In this document: positions 1 to 12,980 of the stretch, piece after piece | Layout: every line of letters starts with the position of its first letter | Numbering within the stretch: position 1 is the stretch's first letter | Assembly: GCA_013365325.1 (NCBI GenBank) | Contig: JABVXV010000044.1 | Span: forward strand, 291,165-355,164 | From: Dipetalonema caudispina | Taxonomy: Eukaryota > Nematoda > Chromadorea > Rhabditida > Onchocercidae | Length of the DNA: 64,000 bases | Reading direction: 5' to 3' | The notes under the pieces: generated by a model | Told to the model about the DNA's origin: nothing | The model's database searches: none | What the model saw: the letters and a program-made list of their open reading frames with translations, nothing else | Translations under genes and position numbers: made by a program

Positions 1-89
1 AATCTTGTAATGGTGTGATTTTTAGCTTTCTTTGATCAGGAAGCATCAAAAACTGTACAGACATCTTATTTATAAAAAGAAAATTATCT
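1..89. other. Upstream flank of the receptor gene
   Basis: Only 89 bases precede the proposed receptor start codon, so the promoter lies outside the window. I see no other feature here. Confidence 0.5.
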
Positions 90-3000
90 ATGGATTCTAA
101 ACATTTTCCAAGTGAGGAATTTCAATGAAATGTGTCTCAGCATTAACCGTCAAGGTAATTTTCATATACAGTCATGTTTCTTTTTTCGGTTTCTTAATAA
201 ACGTATCGCAGCAACCTGAAGCATAATATATTTCTTAACTTCCTTTTCTTCATTTCTATGCCCAGCTTTTCCACTTTTTATGTCTATCTGAATGTCTTCT
301 TGGGTTTCAATTTTTTGAAAGATACATAAAATGTAATATGAGCTTGTTACTTCTAATAGGCAGTAGTTTTATTGTTGTTCATGGATAAAATTTATAATTT
401 TAATATTTTAGACTAAACGCTATATCTGTCCATTTTATCCAGGATCTATAAGACTGTTTAGTTGAATAAATTATGCAAGAAACTTTGATTTCAAGCTTTT
501 TATATGTTTATTTCGTCACCTTATTAATTGAACCGTATTTAATTTGATATGTGCTCTTAATTTCTGAAAATATAATCCGCCTTGCAGCATCAATAATCGG
601 AAAATGTGTCATTTGTGGTGAAGATTCAACGGGAAAACATTATGGTGTTATTGCTTGTCTCGGTTGTAAAACATTTTTTAGAAGGTTTGAATTCTATTTC
701 ATTTTGTTTTCATAGCTTTTACAAATGATACTACTGTTAATCTGTTGTAAGAGATATTAGGTTGATGCAAAAATAATAGCGACTTTTAAATTTTTGAATT
801 TTGCTGTTTCTTATTGGGATGTAATCTTAAATAAATAACCTTATTATATACCATTTTAATGTTCATATCGTTGTATGTATATATTTTGCTTGTGGCTTAT
901 GCTTGCTTCTATTTAATATTTATTTCAGATAAGAAAATAGTATTAGAAAGAAACAAATTTGAGGGATTTCTTGAATTAAAATTAATCCATAAAGCAGCAG
1001 AGGCAACTCACAATATCAACAGCTTATTTGACCCGGGAACTATTAATATGCATATGGTGTAGTGTTGATTCGAGAAATTTTATGAAGGAAACTAAAGCAT
1101 TGAAGGTGGAAAGTACATAATAACAACCGATTATTGAAAATTGAAAATGTTCGATTGAGAGCAATCACTGAAGCTAATCATCATCTTCCCACAGCAGAAG
1201 AAATTATCAAAGAGCTTAAAAGTCGATCATTCTGTGGCTTCTCGACACTTGAAATAAATTATAAAGGGAAAAAGCTTAATAAGTGGGTACCCCATCAGTT
1301 GAAGATAATTAAAAAGTCGAGGTTTCTAACTTTTGTTGTTGCTTATTCTTCAGAGCAGCAAGGAATCATTTTATGATTGAATTATGTATACAGTCCCTGA
1401 CGATTATGCTAATGCTTAAAGAGCGAAGCTCCAAAACATTTTTCAAAGCTTGACTGTACCAGAAAAATGTCATGTTCGCTGTTCGGTAATGTGCTTGCTT
1501 CCTGTATAGCTTTCTTAATCCCGCTGAAATCGTGATATCTGAAAAGTATGCTAAAAAAAATACACCGAAAACTGCAGCATTTATGGCTAGCATTACTGAA
1601 CATAAAGTTTTGCTTTATTTGCTATATTCGCCGACTTTTCGCTAACCAATTCGACATGGAGAAGTACTTCTATAATCAACACAATGCTGAAAATGTTGTC
1701 TAAAATTTCGGCCAATCCGAATGTAAGGAAGAATGCAATTTAATGTTGCAAGAATAAACACACTTATTCTTCATTAGGTAATTAACAAAAATGTGTTTAA
1801 GTCTATTTGTGATCCTTATAATAAATTTAATTTCTACGGCCTCAAAACACTTTTGCTATACATCAACCTGATATTTCAAGCCTTTTCTTTCCTGATTTTT
1901 AAACCTTGAAGCAATATATTAAGATTTTAATTCGTATGTCAGCGTAAAGAAACAAAAAGATAAGAGCATGTTGAAACCTTTGAACATACTGTCGACAAGT
2001 AGTATTTTCGAATTTGTTGAAAAAATTCAGTAATCATGAACTATTTATACATCAGGGCAGTGATTCATCGGCAAGATATCAAATGCAAGAAATCAGAATG
2101 CTGTGAAGTTGATAAAGACACCAGAAGAGCATGCAGAGCTTGTCGCTATAAGAAGTGTCTTGAAATGGGGATGACGAAGGAAGGTTTTATTTTCTTTTAA
2201 TCTGATCCTTTGAACATATTATCGATGATATTATGTTATGAACATATTCAAATCTTTATGTATTCTACTTTATATTTTTGGAAAGTTTTCCGTGATAACG
2301 AGTATTTAAAACTTCATATCTTCATATTCTTTCTCGTATGCAAATTTAGTTTCCCTAATTGTTGAGCTAAATTGAATTCGTCGATCGAATTTCCTACAGA
2401 TCTTTTCGTTCTTATCGTGAATTATCTCCTCCAATAGATTATAAGCTTTCTAATATGTTGCTTTGCAGCGTTGCAGCCACGTCGAGATTTGATTGGTTGT
2501 CGTAGGTATTGGCGACTAAGCGGTCAGCAAGACTTTAGCACTTCGAACTCAACATCGCATAACTTTCAATCATCACCAATAGATATGCGATTAGTTGAGC
2601 TGATTTCGGAGCTTACACTTGTTGATAAAGAAATTCGGGAACGGAAATTTCGTTTGATGAAAGCAAAAAATGAAGCAAGAAGGCTGGCACAAATGTTGAA
2701 ACAAAACAATCAACAGGCAAGTTTTTTTGTTAATTTTTTTTGCATTTTTATAAGAAATAGTCTAATTAATATTTTTGTTTATTCCTCTTATTCATCTGCA
2801 ATAATTAATGGACTGTGAATTCTCACGGTATTCACTACTTTTATAAACGAATTTGTATATGTTGATGTGTATAGTATCAGATGTTGAGACTCGTTTTACA
2901 TTCTTAATGCAGTGAGATGCATTTCTCAGAACTCTTTATTTTTCATTTTTCTGCACCCTAATCGATAAATAAGACGATTGGAATATGGACCCACCATCAA

Positions 3001-4905
3001 AATGGTGGGACCCGTCGTATAATGCAAATGCAAGAAAAAAGATAAGCAATGTAAGTTAGCGTTAAGGGAAATAAAAAAATCCATCATAATTAAATCTTCA
3101 GTTTGAAACATTGATGTTTTATGTCAAGATATATTCTTTTTCGAAACAGCTGTTGAAATGTTGACAAAGGGATTTTTGAAAAATTTTACGATTTTTTTTT
3201 TTCAAATAGGTTATAAACAAGCTTATGATTATGGCTACTGATATAGCCAGCGTAACACATACGGAATTGTTATTGATGTTGGAATGGGTTAAAACAGTAC
3301 CGTGCTTTGTCAAACTTCCTTTTGCCGATAAATTGTCTCTTTTAAAAAGGTACGTTTAATGATGATATTTCTTTACTTGCTGTACCTTCGAATAAAAACT
3401 GATTTTTTCTTCAATCTTGATTATGATCATATTAAAATTATTGCCGCAAAAATCTTTTGAGGTTTTGGTAGGAAGTTCCGAGATTTTTCAGTTTTGCCGT
3501 TCATTACCTTATTTTGGAATATGGCTATTATACTGCTCAACTGGGTATAGAAGATGTTTGGTTGATATCAAATGGTACCTGTATGCCGCGAAATATTGAT
3601 GAATTACCCCAAAACATGAGGGCAAGTTTTCATCTATTAATCTATCAAGTTTAAAGTGATATTGCTATGACTGTCCAAATATCTTTTTGACTTCATTTTC
3701 CCTCTTCTCCCATAACAGATCAGTGCTTCACGAATGGTGATGTATTCTTACATCGATCTCTTCTCTGTTATGCCTTGCATTCTGGAAATGCTCATTTCGC
3801 TTTTTATTGACGCTTCACTGCAATCCTTATTGTTTCATAGCTGTTTCAGCACAACGAATTGCATTTACTGAAGTCATGATATTAAACTATATTCAGACTT
3901 ATTCTAGAAATTATTCTAAAACCGATTATAAACCCTGATTGTTGTTTGTTGCACTTCATATATCCCACTGGTTTAGGAATTAATCCCAGCGGATCGGAAA
4001 TGGCGTCAGGAAAAACTTTACAAACAGATGACCGATATATGTATCGACGAAGTTGCAGCACCTTTAAGGAGATTGAAGTTGATGCCTGAAGAACTTGTAA
4101 CACTGAAAATTATCATGCTTTTTCGATATGGTGGTCGCAATCGTAAAAGTACTTTTACTTGTATTCGTTTATAATAGCTCTACTTTTATTTTCTTCACTT
4201 ATAATATCACTCAGCTTGTAGTCATTATTCTCACTTTTATCTTTAATTAATAAAGGATCCACTGCTGAAAACTGCTTTGGCCAGCTCACTGCTTTATATG
4301 GTATAAATTTTGTTTAAGTTATGACTGTTTCAAGTGTCGTCATATTTTGAGATGTATTCTTTTCTTTTTTGTCATGCGGATATCGGTTGAACTAACTCTT
4401 GTTGTTTTTAATGCTGTTCTATATTTAATGCTGCTTATTTTTTAGATGAAGAGTCAGAGATTTCCGAAGAATCAAATGCACGGATAATAGAATGTCGTGA
4501 CCAAGTAATTGCTGCCTTGTTTGCCTTCTACCGATCTATTAATTTCCCGAATTATGCAGGTTTACTTTCCTTGTTTCACAAAACATTTCTTCCCTGCTAA
4601 AGTAACCAAACATTAATATTTATTCCTCTTAGTTTATTCATCAAACTTATAAATATTTAAAAAGTAATGAGACGGGATTCAAAATTCAACTTTTATTATC
4701 TTTCATAGATTTCAAATTAACAGGTTCTATACATTACTGATTTATTCTTTCAGAACGTTTTGGGAATGTAATTTTGACGATATCGGGGATAATTTCAGCT
4801 GCATCGGCAACCATCGAAAGTTATCAAGTGATGCGCCTATTTAAAATTGTTGCCTTCGATCATATATCTGAGCAGTTACTTTTTAATATTACGCAAACAT
4901 TGTGA
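90..4905 (+). CDS. Nuclear hormone receptor (nematode NHR, HNF4-like supergroup), 10 exons
   Basis: Ligand-type transcription factor acting in the nucleus. Model: 90-111, 588-684, 2056-2183, 2469-2716, 3210-3349, 3492-3621, 3977-4148, 4256-4300, 4446-4559, 4754-4905; 1248 nt, 415 residues, frame kept at every junction. Residues about 13-80 form the two-zinc-finger DNA-binding domain: [16 protein letters not shown]-box [11 protein letters not shown], then [20 protein letters not shown] and [11 protein letters not shown]. The rest reads as a helical ligand-binding domain, with [17 protein letters not shown] and a C-terminal [16 protein letters not shown]. The P-box (CLGCKT rather than CDGCKG) is typical of the expanded nematode receptors, so I assign no symbol. 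The first exon is only 22 nt (MDSKHFP plus one base), chosen because GTGAGG follows and the phase fits; CTC AGC ATT further on is a weaker alternative. Two introns (2717-3209, 3622-3976) begin GC instead of GT. Intron 2 hosts a mariner remnant. Confidence 0.9.
757..1871 (+). mobile_element. Decayed Tc1/mariner element, Hsmar1-like (cecropia type)
   Basis: The left end (757-787) begins TTAGGTTGATGCAAAAATAA and continues TAGCGACTTTT. This closely follows the Hsmar1 terminal repeat as I know it (TTAGGTTGGTGCAAAAGTAA, then TTGCGGTTTTT). The right end at 1861-1871, read in reverse, is TCAGGTTGATG, 10 of 11 positions matching the left end. TA dinucleotides flank both ends (755-756, 1872-1873), as expected for mariner target duplications. 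The span of about 1.1 kb is shorter than the roughly 1.3 kb of Hsmar1, consistent with internal deletions. It lies wholly within intron 2 of the receptor gene, in the same orientation as the gene. Confidence 0.85.
928..1725 (+). pseudogene. Mariner transposase relic
   Basis: Broken stretches in several frames follow the order of an Hsmar1/SETMAR-type transposase: [18 protein letters not shown] (near 990-1040), then [17 protein letters not shown] and [11 protein letters not shown] in the helix-turn-helix region (1150-1300), EAPKHFSK near 1423, [17 protein letters not shown] near 1505-1555, and a weak tail near 1650-1700. Stops and frameshifts interrupt it. The segment that should carry the first catalytic aspartate (CDEKW motif) is missing or unrecognisable, so the copy cannot be active. 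The match to the mammalian and hookworm cecropia-type elements is from memory of that family, not from a search. Confidence 0.85.
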
Positions 4906-4917
4906 TATGAATGTTAC

Positions 4918-5212
4918 AGGTCCGGTTGTCAGTAAAAATTCTTTATATTATTTTTCGTTAATGATGTTCTGGCCACAAAGCCCTTTGCATAGCAGATCGA
5001 TTCATTACCTCTTTTTTTGGTATAAAGGGATTTCATCGTATAGTTCATGTAAATATTTTCTGGAATTTCACTGTATATTTCATGTAAATATTTTCTAGGA
5101 AAGTATGAAATTCAAGCATTATTTAACTTTCTGAGAATTCAAAAAAAATTATAGGTCCGATTGTTAGCAAAAATTTCTAGTATTATTTTGCAGTTAATGA
5201 TGTTCTCAAAGC
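4918..5212 (+). repeat. Short tandem duplication downstream of the receptor stop codon
   Basis: The stretch 4918-4981 recurs with substitutions and small indels at 5153-5212; both start AGGTCCG and contain GTTAATGATGTTCT. Between them an exact 18-base direct repeat (TTCATGTAAATATTTTCT) occurs at 5044-5061 and 5079-5096. It lies just after the receptor stop codon and is probably in its 3' untranslated region. Confidence 0.75.
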
Positions 5213-8113
5213 GTCTAACAGATTGACCCTATGGTTAAGATAATAGGCTCGATATGGACACAAACAGTAATTAAAGATTTAAACAGCAATAATTTCAGAA
5301 AAGAATAGCCATAAAGAATTCCTTTCGGAAGAGTAAAGTAAGAGAATAATTATCAGAATAAATAAGATGGAAGAGAATTTAGATCTAACTTGACTAACTA
5401 TACGTTGGTATCACAGTATCACGAATACTTGATCAGTTCATAGTTTATAGATCGTTCCCTTTTATGTATAAATAAATTTTTAAGGCCTTAAATTCGTTAA
5501 CAACAAACTCATGAGGTAAGAGCTATTATGGTCTTTGTTTGTAGCAAAAGGTATGCAAACATTTCTGAAACTTTCCCCGAAGAGTGTTTATGATTACAAT
5601 AAGAAAGAACTGTCATTGATCGCGTGGCCTTTGCCTTTCTTTCACCTCTTCTGCTGATGTATTTTTTCGTTGGAAAAGTGGCGCCGCCAGTCTATATTTC
5701 TAGTTCGAAAGTGAAACGAACCATCCAAAGCATTTGTTACCGAACAGATCAGCTAGGATCGGAAAAATAACAAATCAAATTGGATCTATTCGGCAAATAC
5801 TCTTTGATAAAAAGCATCAGGCTATTAAGACACGTGTTGCACAATGGAAATCGATTTCGTTCTTGGAATCTGAACATTTACCGCATTTTTGTGAAAGAAC
5901 AGGAAGGATGAGATATTATTGTAATTTGTAATAAAATCAAAGAAGCTGTCTTATGATGGATAGATGTATGATACGACGCTACAGTTTGATTGAATTGAAA
6001 TGTATCCATAAATTCAGTTACAAATGAGGAAGATAAGATGAAAGCAATACCTTTAATGACCATTGGTAAACAATTCAGCATCAGGAAATAACCATCAACC
6101 GATCAGTTCGATATTACTCAAAGCCAAACAAGTTTTGAGATAACCTCGAGTATCGTTTCGTCACATTATTGCTGAACCTTTCACCTTTTCAAATGTCCTC
6201 TTTTGTTATCGTTCAAATATTTTGTTGGGACATTTCAATAATGATGATAAACTGTCGGGAAACAACTAGAAGTTAGTCTTAAAAGAAAAAAATTCATTAA
6301 CAAAAGAACAAAGATTTTTCTAATAAAATGGATAGTTTCACAATAGCCAGCGGAAACAAAAAAAAATTTCTGTCCAAAAAATTTTTCGGAAGAAAAGCTT
6401 TGCGTTAAAATATTTAGGCGTCGTAGCAAATGAAAGTCAATCATAAATGCAACAACTATAAATCATTAAAACAAAAACGAAACAGCCCTCAAATTTCATA
6501 TAGTTTAAAGAAAACGCAGGTAATAAATTTGCAACTAAACGAGCAAAACACGTGCTTCTAAGCCAACGTTAATTTCACGTTCTACGCAATTACAAAGCAG
6601 TACCTGTTTTTGGACATTCTTCTGATGCTAATCACTAAACCGGTCGGTCCATTTTGTCGCTAATTTTCCCCTTTCTCAAATATCAACCATATCAGATAGG
6701 CTTGCATTGCATTACATTTTATAACATAAGAGATTAGGAAGATGATATTTTCAATGTTGAATTTTCGCCAAAATTTCTCTCTTTTTTTAGTTTTAGTTGA
6801 AGAGATCTGTCAATATCCCTCTGAATACTTCTTTCAAATAGTACTTAGGCTGTCCTTGGCCATACATTCATTCACAATTGTTGTCTTCTTCGTATAAACA
6901 AACATCCCATTCATTTGGGCTTCAATTTACATCAAAAATGCAAATTGACCCGAACGGATATGGTGGACAAGGGACAATGAATTGAGAATTTGATGACAGA
7001 GAGAGAGCATCTTCCTTTCCCTCTCTTCTCTTTCACAATGCCAACAGTATCAACAAGAAAAGTAGCCGTCTGTAGGGCGATCCCCAAATGAGCAACCCGT
7101 CTATCCCATTCTTTTTCATCAATTTTCAATCGATAGTGAAGAAGAAATTCGTCTACATATTCCCGCTATATCAATCAATATCAGTAGCATATCAGTTAGA
7201 AAGTTTATCAGACGATCTTTGATACGCTTAATCAAATCATAAATAATTATCCCAAATTAGATTTAGATTTTTTCTAATGTGTTAAAAAATTTGAATTCAA
7301 TTTTGAGCTTTAATTTCCTTGGGAATTTTATTTCAAATCGATAAAATTGTTAATGGAAATATAAATTTGTAGTTGTTAAAATGATGAACAAATTAAAGAA
7401 TTTTTAATCATTAACTGTTTTTTTTTTTCTTTTTTGTTGTTGTCTTTTGTGCCAATATTTCATCAAATCATTCACTGCAATTGCTGTCCTCTCATGCCCA
7501 CCAAATATTGTGTTTTATTGTTTCTGTTTACTTTTTCAAAATGAAATTGGAAAATGAATTAAGCATCGAGCAATAGTTGTTTGATTTATGAAAGTTCATC
7601 CATTTAATGATGCCTTCCCAACTCAAATACCTTGCTGATTTAGTGAACACAAAAATCTCCTCTGTTATTATCATCTTCAACATTATGGCTTATTCATTTT
7701 TTTTTTTCTTTTTAAAAAAATTGAAAAAAAGAAAGAAAAAAAAAAAAGAAAGACCAAAAGTACTTCAACATTGCTTCAAGAACTATACTCTAAACAAAGG
7801 TAATAAATTTTCATCTCAACATTTTTTCTTTTCCTTCTTTTTTTTTTTTTTTTTTTGCAAGAATCTAACATTAAATCTTTCAAAAAATAAATGATATAAA
7901 ATGTTGAAAAATTCTTTATCAATCTTATCATCCTTTTGTTGAACAATTATTTTTCTCATTGCTTGACAATGTAATGATAAAAATAAATTTTTCAAAAAAT
8001 TGGATTTTTATCGTTTCCATCACATTCACGACTACTTTTATTCTTTCTTCCAACTGCTTAAGTGCTTTTCTACATCTTTTAGCATTATCATTTTCTCACC
8101 ATTAACAACATCC
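5213..8113. other. Intergenic, no gene recognised
   Basis: AT-rich DNA with only short open frames and no recognisable domain or splice-linked coding. Poly-T and poly-A runs occur near 7690-7750 and 7830-7856. AATAAA strings near 5360 and 5468 could be polyadenylation signals for the receptor gene. Confidence 0.6.
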
Positions 8114-8409
8114 CATCATCATCATCATCATCATCATCATTATTACCATCACCATCACTATCATTATCATTATCACCATTGTCATTATCATTATCATCAT
8201 TATCATTGTTATCATTATCATTATCATCATCACCATTATCGTGATCATTATCATTATCATTATCACCATTGTCATTATCACTATAATTATCATGATCACC
8301 ATTATCATTATCATTATCATTATCATTATCGTCATTATCATTATCATTGTCATCATCATTACCATTATCATTATCATCATCATCATTATCGTGATCATTA
8401 TCATCATCA
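8114..8409. repeat. TCA/TTA trinucleotide microsatellite
   Basis: About 300 bases of CAT, TAT, CAC and CGT triplet variants. Because the period is three, several frames on both strands stay open (His/Tyr-rich, Ile-rich, Met/Ile-rich, Asp/Asn-rich); these are artefacts of the repeat, not genes. Confidence 0.95.
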
Positions 8410-9401
8410 ATAGTAGAATATACCACCACCACTACCAACCAATGAGCCATTTTGTTGCGTTCCAGGCAAAAAAAGGGATGGGTAGAACGGATTTGTATAA
8501 CAGCAAAGCAATCAGTCGTTGTTTTAAAGTCAAGGACGTCCTTTCAAAATTACCTTTTTATGCATTCACTTTTTTTTTTCTTATCTTTTTCTACTTTAAA
8601 CTTTTCTAATTTTAGAAGAAATTTAACTTTTCTAATTGAGATATTCAAAGAAGATTTTAATTGATTAATCTAAATGATCAGAATTTTAAGAGTGATAGGA
8701 TGACATACGGATAATTATGATCCATTTGAGAGTACAAGAGCAATTACTTCTCATTTATTTACCTGAATATTGGAATAATCAGAATTTGATTTTACTCCAA
8801 TTCACATTTCTATCTTTAATTGTATTACTCATTTGGCATAATATAAGGTAGCTATATTTCATTGGTCATTTCACGTCATGGATATTTTTTATATATTTAA
8901 AATTCTTATAGATTGTTAACTCATAATATTCAAATTAATGGAAATCCTTGAATATGTTTGGCTTGTAATTTTTACTTTTTTTTTTTTTTTTTTCATAAAT
9001 TAAAGCCTTTCCGATAACAATCAACTCTTTATAGCATTGCAGTGTTAATGAGACTAAAACTTTGACCTTTCGAATAATTACTTATTGCTTTGTTTATTTT
9101 CTTCTCTTATCGTTTTGCAATATTTTCCATATCTTTTCACGTGATAAAAATTAAATGATATGAAAGATTTGACTCTTCTTAATTTGTAACAAAATAAGCA
9201 TAGTTAAAATATGAAAAAGGGAAGAGAGGACAGATGGGCCAAATGTAATAAATTTGTATGATTAGTATCGATAATGCTGAGCTGATGTTATTACTATCAC
9301 CGCTTTTGCTACTGCTACTGCTAATGCTGCTATTACTGCTGCTGCGGTGATGGGTGATGAGGTTTGGGTCGTAATCCAATTCCAATCCTCATTTATGACC
9401 C

Positions 9402-9436
<35 letters not shown>

Positions 9437-12410
9437 CCTTTCAATATATTATACCATTTCTTTTCAATCAACTGTTCGAATTAATCAGACGTCTTTGTAT
9501 TTTGCGCCTATTAAAATTATTCGAAAAGGAAAACATTTATGTTATCTCTCTCATTGGATCGTCTAATCCTTTAATCTTGTCTGATTTTTAAATGATGGTA
9601 ATTTTTTTTTAATTTTATTTCTTAAGAATTAAAAATTTTTCATGCTTATCGATAAAATCCATAAAAACTTAAAAATTCGTACTTTAAGTAAACAAATGTA
9701 TAATTGCGATATCACATGAATGCCTTTCTCTTTTTTTTCCATCTGTTATTTTTATTTCCATTTTTAATCAGTTTGTTTTCCAACTTAATTATAATTTGCA
9801 ATCATTGCAGCTTATCACATCTGTTGTACCAGTCGGTGATAGCAATATTGATATGTGTATATTTTCCTGATAATTATGCATGTCATCGAATTGAATTTAT
9901 TTGACAATTGTTTAAATGAATATTTTTCTAGATGTATTGATTAGCCATGATTAATTTGTTTAATTAATTGAATTAATTTGCTGGATAATTTTACAGCATC
10001 ATAAACAGTTATATTCATGCTTTCCTCAATGCTTTCATTTCTTATAATCCTCTAAAATTTTAGTTTTTTTTTTTTCGTTTGGAATTTTTTAAACTTGATA
10101 TCGGTCTGTTTATTGAGAATTCTCGAAATGCAATAATGCAAATTGTTACGCTTCGGTTTCTTTTATGGATGAATTATTTCTAAGAATCACCAGAAATCTA
10201 AATCCAATCTGAACATTATCTGCATATCTTTTCATTTGATTTAAACTCTCCTAAATTCTTAACTCCATGATTACAGTTTACCTTTTCCCTCTACCTGAAT
10301 AAAACGTATAAATTTTCTCAGATATCCCTGCTTATCGGCTTATGAATTATTTATAGATTTATGCCTTTACATATAATAGTAATGAAAATTATTTACAGAT
10401 CTTCATAGAATGGATACTGATTGAGATCCTTTACTATTAATTGCATATGTCTGAGTGCTTTGTGCCTTAATAGCCTAATGTGGCCTTGTTCATAGGCTAT
10501 TCTATTTTGGATCCTGTTTTATTAAAATGTGTGCATTGTTGGTCGATTCATTCATTCTTCGTTAGATCTTTAGTTTATTACCATAGAAGAATGAGTATTT
10601 CAATTTCTTGGTTTTCGATATCCTTTTTACAACTGTCGTTTTAACTGAGGTCATCTTTGACAATTAGGCAATCGTTCATTTTTGGTAGTAGCAATTTGCA
10701 TTGTAATCAATTGCAGTAGACGATGTCTAATATTTTTTGATTATTGCTCTATGCTATTTCCGTCCTATTTCAACGGACCCATTAGACTATAAACAAAATT
10801 TTCCAAATCAATTCTTCTTCGACATTCTCTGTGAATTCGACATATAATGATTATAAGTTTTCGAATTCTACACTGACATATCTTTAAAATCTGCCAATTA
10901 GTTGAGTTGTTCCAAAGGACTAATGCTGATGATTGGGAGAACTTGGCTTGATCAGCTTAATCAGTTAGTAAATTTTAAACTAAAACAAAGATAGCGAAGT
11001 CTTACTTTTCCGGCATAAAACATACGTGTAGAATTTTCTGCAGTCGTTGAAAACTGACAGACCTGCTCCATTACTCTAGATATACTGTAATGTGTGGATT
11101 GGAGCTTAGAGAGCTGATAGATTTTGTCTGCTTAGATTACTAAGATTTTTTAAATTGTCTTTTGGACATCTCTCTTTTTGAGCGTAAAAATTTTCTCACT
11201 GCTTTAACTCTTAGCAAATTATGAAATGTGATAAATCATATTTTCCTTACTTTCAGAATTAACAATTATGCCTCTAATTTGCATAGCTCTATCTGCCAAC
11301 TGTTTTCTCTCTGCTACTTTCTAAATAGTTTTATTCTAATTTGTAGTGATCGGTAGTTTAGAGGAGAGAGCGGGAATTAAATGTTTACGATTGTCAACAG
11401 GATATTCTCTGGACAAAAATAATGAATTAATAAATTTATATACTGTAATTATATCGAAAAGAGAGTAGTTATCCTATCATATTGCAATTATCTCAAGCTT
11501 ATGCATGCAGTGCATGCTTATAAGCCGTATAAAATTCATTGTCAATAATTGCAACATAACCTAATCCCAAATATTACAATCACGATCGGACAAAAGCAAC
11601 AACAAGTGATAAAACAGATTTCCGGAGCTTCATACAATTATTGAAAATATTATCGTTATCTTGTTGGTGATAGTCCGACTATCTATTTTGGTCAATTTAT
11701 AAATAGTAGAAAAAAAAGGTTTTTTTTTGTTGATCATCATCGAATCATTTGATTTTAGCAACAATTTCCTCGATCTTATTAATATTGCCGGTTGTAGATA
11801 ATTAAGTCAGCCATAATTATGTGTAATTTAAAAAAAAGAAATGCTTAATTTAAGCGGTAAAAGATTGAGGATTTTTGAAAAATGAAAAGTAATAGACTAC
11901 GAAGGTTGAAAAGGTGACAAGAAAATCGTCATCAAACAAAAACATTTTCAGTGATCATTTATCGAATTGCTCATTGATTTTGTTCGCTAACTCACATAAG
12001 GATACTTTAGTATTATCATTTTTATTTCAACTGTACATGAAATCGAAATTTTGATAATAATCAATATTGAACGTATATACGATACTTTTATTAAAAAATT
12101 AATTCGATATTTTTCTAGTAAGTTATCTCTTACCAACGAATTTCTATTTTTGTCACCTTCATCTGTTGTTTTTCCATCCAGTAATCTAATTATCGATAGT
12201 TGAGTTGCACAGATTGGAACCTCAATTGTCTTGATCGGAATACACTAAATAATCTGAGATTATTTTATCCTAGTTTACAATCATAAATTATGTCTAACCA
12301 TCATCCTCAATTCATGCTAGTAGTAGAAAGTTTTGCAGAGTTTTAGAGGAAATATATATCAATGAATGATGTGCCTAAAGCTTATTGACCAAAGGTCGTT
12401 GCTGCTTCCT
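8410..12410. other. Intergenic, no gene recognised
   Basis: AT-rich DNA without coding signals. It holds a (TC)n run at 9403-9438, an imperfect CTG/GCT run near 9300-9350 and a small palindrome at 11497-11525 (GCTTATGCATGC and its near-complement). No RNA gene is recognised. Confidence 0.55.
9403..9438. repeat. (TC)n microsatellite
   Basis: A run of CT dinucleotides with one TTT interruption, in a gene-free stretch. Confidence 0.9.
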
Positions 12411-12446
12411 ATTACTACTACTACTACTACTACTATTACTACTATT
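12411..12446. repeat. (TAC)n microsatellite
   Basis: A short run of TAC/ACT triplets in gene-free DNA. Confidence 0.85.
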
Positions 12447-12980
12447 GCCATTGCTCATCATCACAACAATGTTGCTTCAATGGTGAGGTGATATTAGTAA
12501 TGTTGGAGAAGAGAAAAGGGATGAGAGGAAAAGAATGAGAAGGACGTTATCGCCGGAAGATCATTCTTTTCCTGTCCGTCTCATTGATCGTAAAGAATGG
12601 GAAGTCTCCAACTGGTTTTCTAACTTGTCGGCATATAAATTTCGTTTCAAGAATTATGTTATTTAAAATGCAGTATCAACCACAATGTTTTTTTTTTCCC
12701 CCCTCCTAATAAGCCTGATATCGAATGTAAAGCATAGAAAAGAATTAGGATGAAGCTTGAAGGCTTTCTTATTCAGTTATCAACATAACGTATATTCCCT
12801 AGACGGATGAAATTTCAATGATTTAATGGTCAAATTCTATTTATGAGAGCCAAATTCATATACAGTAAAAATTCCATATACAATATAATTAATTATTGAT
12901 CGACATCAACTTTAAATGATACTTATTTAAATAATTATAAGATATATTTCTTTTTTTTCTTTATAAAAACACATTTTAAA

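Noticed and set aside
6235..6444. Minus-strand frame resembling a second transposase fragment
   Set aside because: No ordered mariner motifs or terminal repeats could be found around it.
7607..7894. 95-codon frame rich in Phe and Lys
   Set aside because: Made of poly-T and poly-A tracts.
8000..8664. Overlapping long open frames on both strands (His/Tyr-, Ile-, Met- and Asp/Asn-rich)
   Set aside because: All are produced by the TCA/TTA microsatellite with a period of three; no other coding sign.
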